From Gammaproteobacteria bacterium (lineage in GTDB: Bacteria; Pseudomonadota; Gammaproteobacteria; Enterobacterales; Psychrobiaceae), in assembly GCA_013214885.1 (NCBI GenBank), contig JABSRS010000257.1:1-5472 (forward strand): a stretch of DNA of 5,472 nt, read 5' to 3'. Shown here piece by piece: positions 4,517 through 5,472 of this stretch. The translations under genes and the position numbers were made by a program. Each line of letters begins with the position of its first letter. Position 1 is the stretch's first letter. The notes beneath the pieces are model-generated. The model did not search any database and had not been told where the DNA came from. It worked only from the letters and a program-made list of their open reading frames with translations.

Positions 4517-4819
4517 ATGAAACATACAGATCAAATTATAGAAACCGCGATGGTTATTGTTAATGAGCTAACAAAAACTCAAACGTATTTATTATCGGGA
4601 GTGTGCCCAGAACAAGCCGAACCAATACTAATTGCTAATCAAACAATTTTACTCAACAACTTAACAGAGCATTTTCAACATTCATTGGAGTATTTAGGTA
4701 TGCCAGAACAAAAAGAAAAACCAACACATCAATGTAAATCTTGTTATAAACCAGCTTGGTATCCAGATAATAATATAGATATTTGTTTATCATGTGGCGG
4801 TGACTTAAAGTCATTTTAA
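4517..4819 (+). CDS. Hypothetical protein with C-terminal Cys4 zinc ribbon, 100 aa
   Basis: Unrecognised as a family. Residues 1-60 are predicted mainly helical and polar (IIETAMVIVNELTKTQTYLL, then NNLTEHFQHSLEYL) without a membrane span. After a charged linker (PEQKEKPTHQ), the C-terminus has CKSC (Cys73, Cys76) and CLSCGG (Cys90, Cys93), a compact zinc ribbon ending in GGDLKSF, so nucleic-acid or protein binding is plausible. The gene follows the ssDNA-binding protein by 22 bases with AAGGA about 8 bases before ATG, so it is the third gene of the rep operon. It is AT-rich like its neighbours. It ends 15 bases before the repeat hairpin at 4835. The upstream decayed element has a completely different gene in this slot, which suggests an exchangeable accessory position. 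Alternatives such as an anti-repressor or host-takeover factor are speculative. Confidence 0.8.
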   Translation: MKHTDQIIETAMVIVNELTKTQTYLLSGVCPEQAEPILIANQTILLNNLTEHFQHSLEYLGMPEQKEKPTHQCKSCYKPAWYPDNNIDICLSCGGDLKSF

Positions 4820-4836
4820 GATTAATTTAACTACGT

Positions 4837-4913
4837 GCGCTATGTAAAATCTACAGTAACTATACTGGCATAACATTTTAGATTTCACGTAGCGCACAGG
4901 TTTTTGATATCAA
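4837..4913 (+). repeat. 77-bp direct repeat, copy 2, with forked hairpin
   Basis: This is the second copy of the repeat at 1004-1080. Here the outer inverted repeat is longer: 4835-4852 (GTGCGCTATGTAAAATCT) pairs with 4880-4897, giving 18 positions with one G.T and one A.C. The inner hairpin CAGTA/ACTA/TACTG is at 4854-4867. It follows the last gene of the operon and may end its transcript. ACAGGNTTTTGATAT appears twice here (4896-4910 and 4929-4943) but once near copy 1, and similarity to the DNA after copy 1 resumes briefly at TTTCAAACC (about 4943-4951). Confidence 0.9.
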
Positions 4914-5258
4914 ATTGAAGTACCAGGGACAGGATTTTGATATTTCAAACCTGACTCGATTGTTTTCCTAATTAGGAATTTAACCCATCTATACATTGTT
5001 TTGCCTATTTTAACCATTTTGTTCAATTCGTTACGTGAAAACTACCGAAATAACGACGGCTATCTCATAATGAGTATTTAATTTATTTTGTAATTGTTAA
5101 AATAGTGGATGTTTAATATTATACTTAGTTGTTTTGGCTGGAAATTTAATATAAGCATGCTCCAGAAGGCTAATTGTGAAACTTTAAAGCATACCCACAT
5201 TGCTCCGGTTCAAATCGTGTGAGCATGTCTATCATTTATATCCATTCTCTTTCGGTAA
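4914..5258. other. Right flank, AT-rich, no gene recognised
   Basis: After about 4954, similarity to the DNA following copy 1 ends, and the dif-like sites expected from the left arrangement are not found. The only distinct structure is a perfect 14-bp palindrome, TTCCTAATTAGGAA, at 4965-4978. No open frame here reads like a protein. This may be host DNA, or phage DNA altered after integration. Confidence 0.4.
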
Positions 5259-5381
5259 ACGCCTGCTCATAAAACAAGTAGAAACCCAGATGGTTATCAA
5301 AGTTATTGTGCTGATTGCCGTAATCTTGATAAAGGAATTATATCCTCTGTATTTAAAAAATGGCTAGTATGTGCAGCTTAG
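5259..5381 (+). pseudogene. Relic of a small zinc-binding protein
   Basis: Forty codons, entered directly after a stop (TAA 5256-5258) and ending at TAG 5379-5381, read TPAHKTSRNPDGYQSYCADC then RNLDKGIISSVFKKWL. The NPDGYQSYCADC block resembles the second half of a zinc knuckle found in many HNH-type and zinc-ribbon proteins, where an upstream CxxC would supply the other ligands. No start codon or upstream cysteine pair is in frame, so this looks like the 3' end of a gene that lost its beginning or was frameshifted. An overlapping frame (5290-5367, 25 codons, ATG start) encodes a hydrophobic peptide; I consider that a shadow. Confidence 0.35.
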
Positions 5382-5472
5382 TTTAAAGGCTAATGTATTG
5401 ATGTAAACAGTATTGTTTTATTTTTAAAGATTGAAATTCTCAGCGTTTAATTTGCATGATTTTAAGCAATTT
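5382..5472. other. Right end, no feature seen
   Basis: AT-rich DNA with no open frame, hairpin or repeat that I can support. It may contain the upstream region of a gene beyond the window. Confidence 0.3.

Noticed and set aside
5098..5112. AAATAGTGGATG as a second nick site
   Set aside because: It shares AATAGTGGA with the f1 origin, but the CTTT before it, the pairing arm and the following repeat are all absent.
1..5472. CRISPR array, tRNA or rRNA
   Set aside because: No regularly spaced repeats, and no cloverleaf or rRNA-like sequence was seen on either strand.

Overview
The window is part of a filamentous-phage (Inoviridae) prophage region in an AT-rich genome, most likely a marine gammaproteobacterium of the Vibrio, Shewanella or Photobacterium kind. 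That host guess rests on base composition, on Xer/dif-type integration arms, and on the CTX/RS1-like order repressor(-), rep(+), ssDNA-binding protein(+). The host cannot be fixed further from sequence alone. No coat, adsorption, Zot/pI or secretin gene is visible, so what is present is a replication and integration module. It is either a satellite or mini-inovirus, or the replicative end of a prophage array that continues outside the window.

Layout. (1) Bases 143-1014 are a decayed upstream element: a fragment of a rep gene, an internal deletion that joins it to a fragment of the ssDNA-binding protein gene, then a frameshifted unknown gene that ends inside a repeat. (2) A 77-bp direct repeat carrying a forked hairpin lies at 1004-1080, with a near-identical copy at 4837-4913 (75 of 77 bases). 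The repeats are 3,833 bp apart and bound the intact element. (3) Bases 1125-1233 hold two dif-like XerC/XerD sites in opposite orientation around an inner hairpin, the architecture of the CTXphi single-stranded attP. (4) A small unknown gene (1314-1562) is followed by a (+)-strand replication origin at 1577-1621 that closely matches the gene II nicking site of the Ff coliphages. (5) A small reverse-strand gene (1709-1948) resembles a plasmid replication/partition-associated family. (6) Bases 2013-2565 have no convincing gene and hold hairpins and a triple TCCGGAC repeat, as expected of an inovirus intergenic region. (7) A Xre/Cro-type repressor (minus) diverges from rep (plus), which is followed by a gene V-like ssDNA-binding protein and a 100-aa protein with a C-terminal Cys4 zinc ribbon. 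(8) The second repeat follows, then a right flank without a recognisable attP, carrying only a short relic of a zinc-binding protein.

Inferred working. The repressor controls the divergent rep promoter. Rep nicks the top strand at the 1577-1621 origin and starts rolling-circle replication. The gene V-like protein coats the single strand. The folded single strand presents attP to the host XerC/XerD recombinases. The module looks self-sufficient for replication and integration but would need a helper inovirus for virions, unless structural genes lie outside the window.
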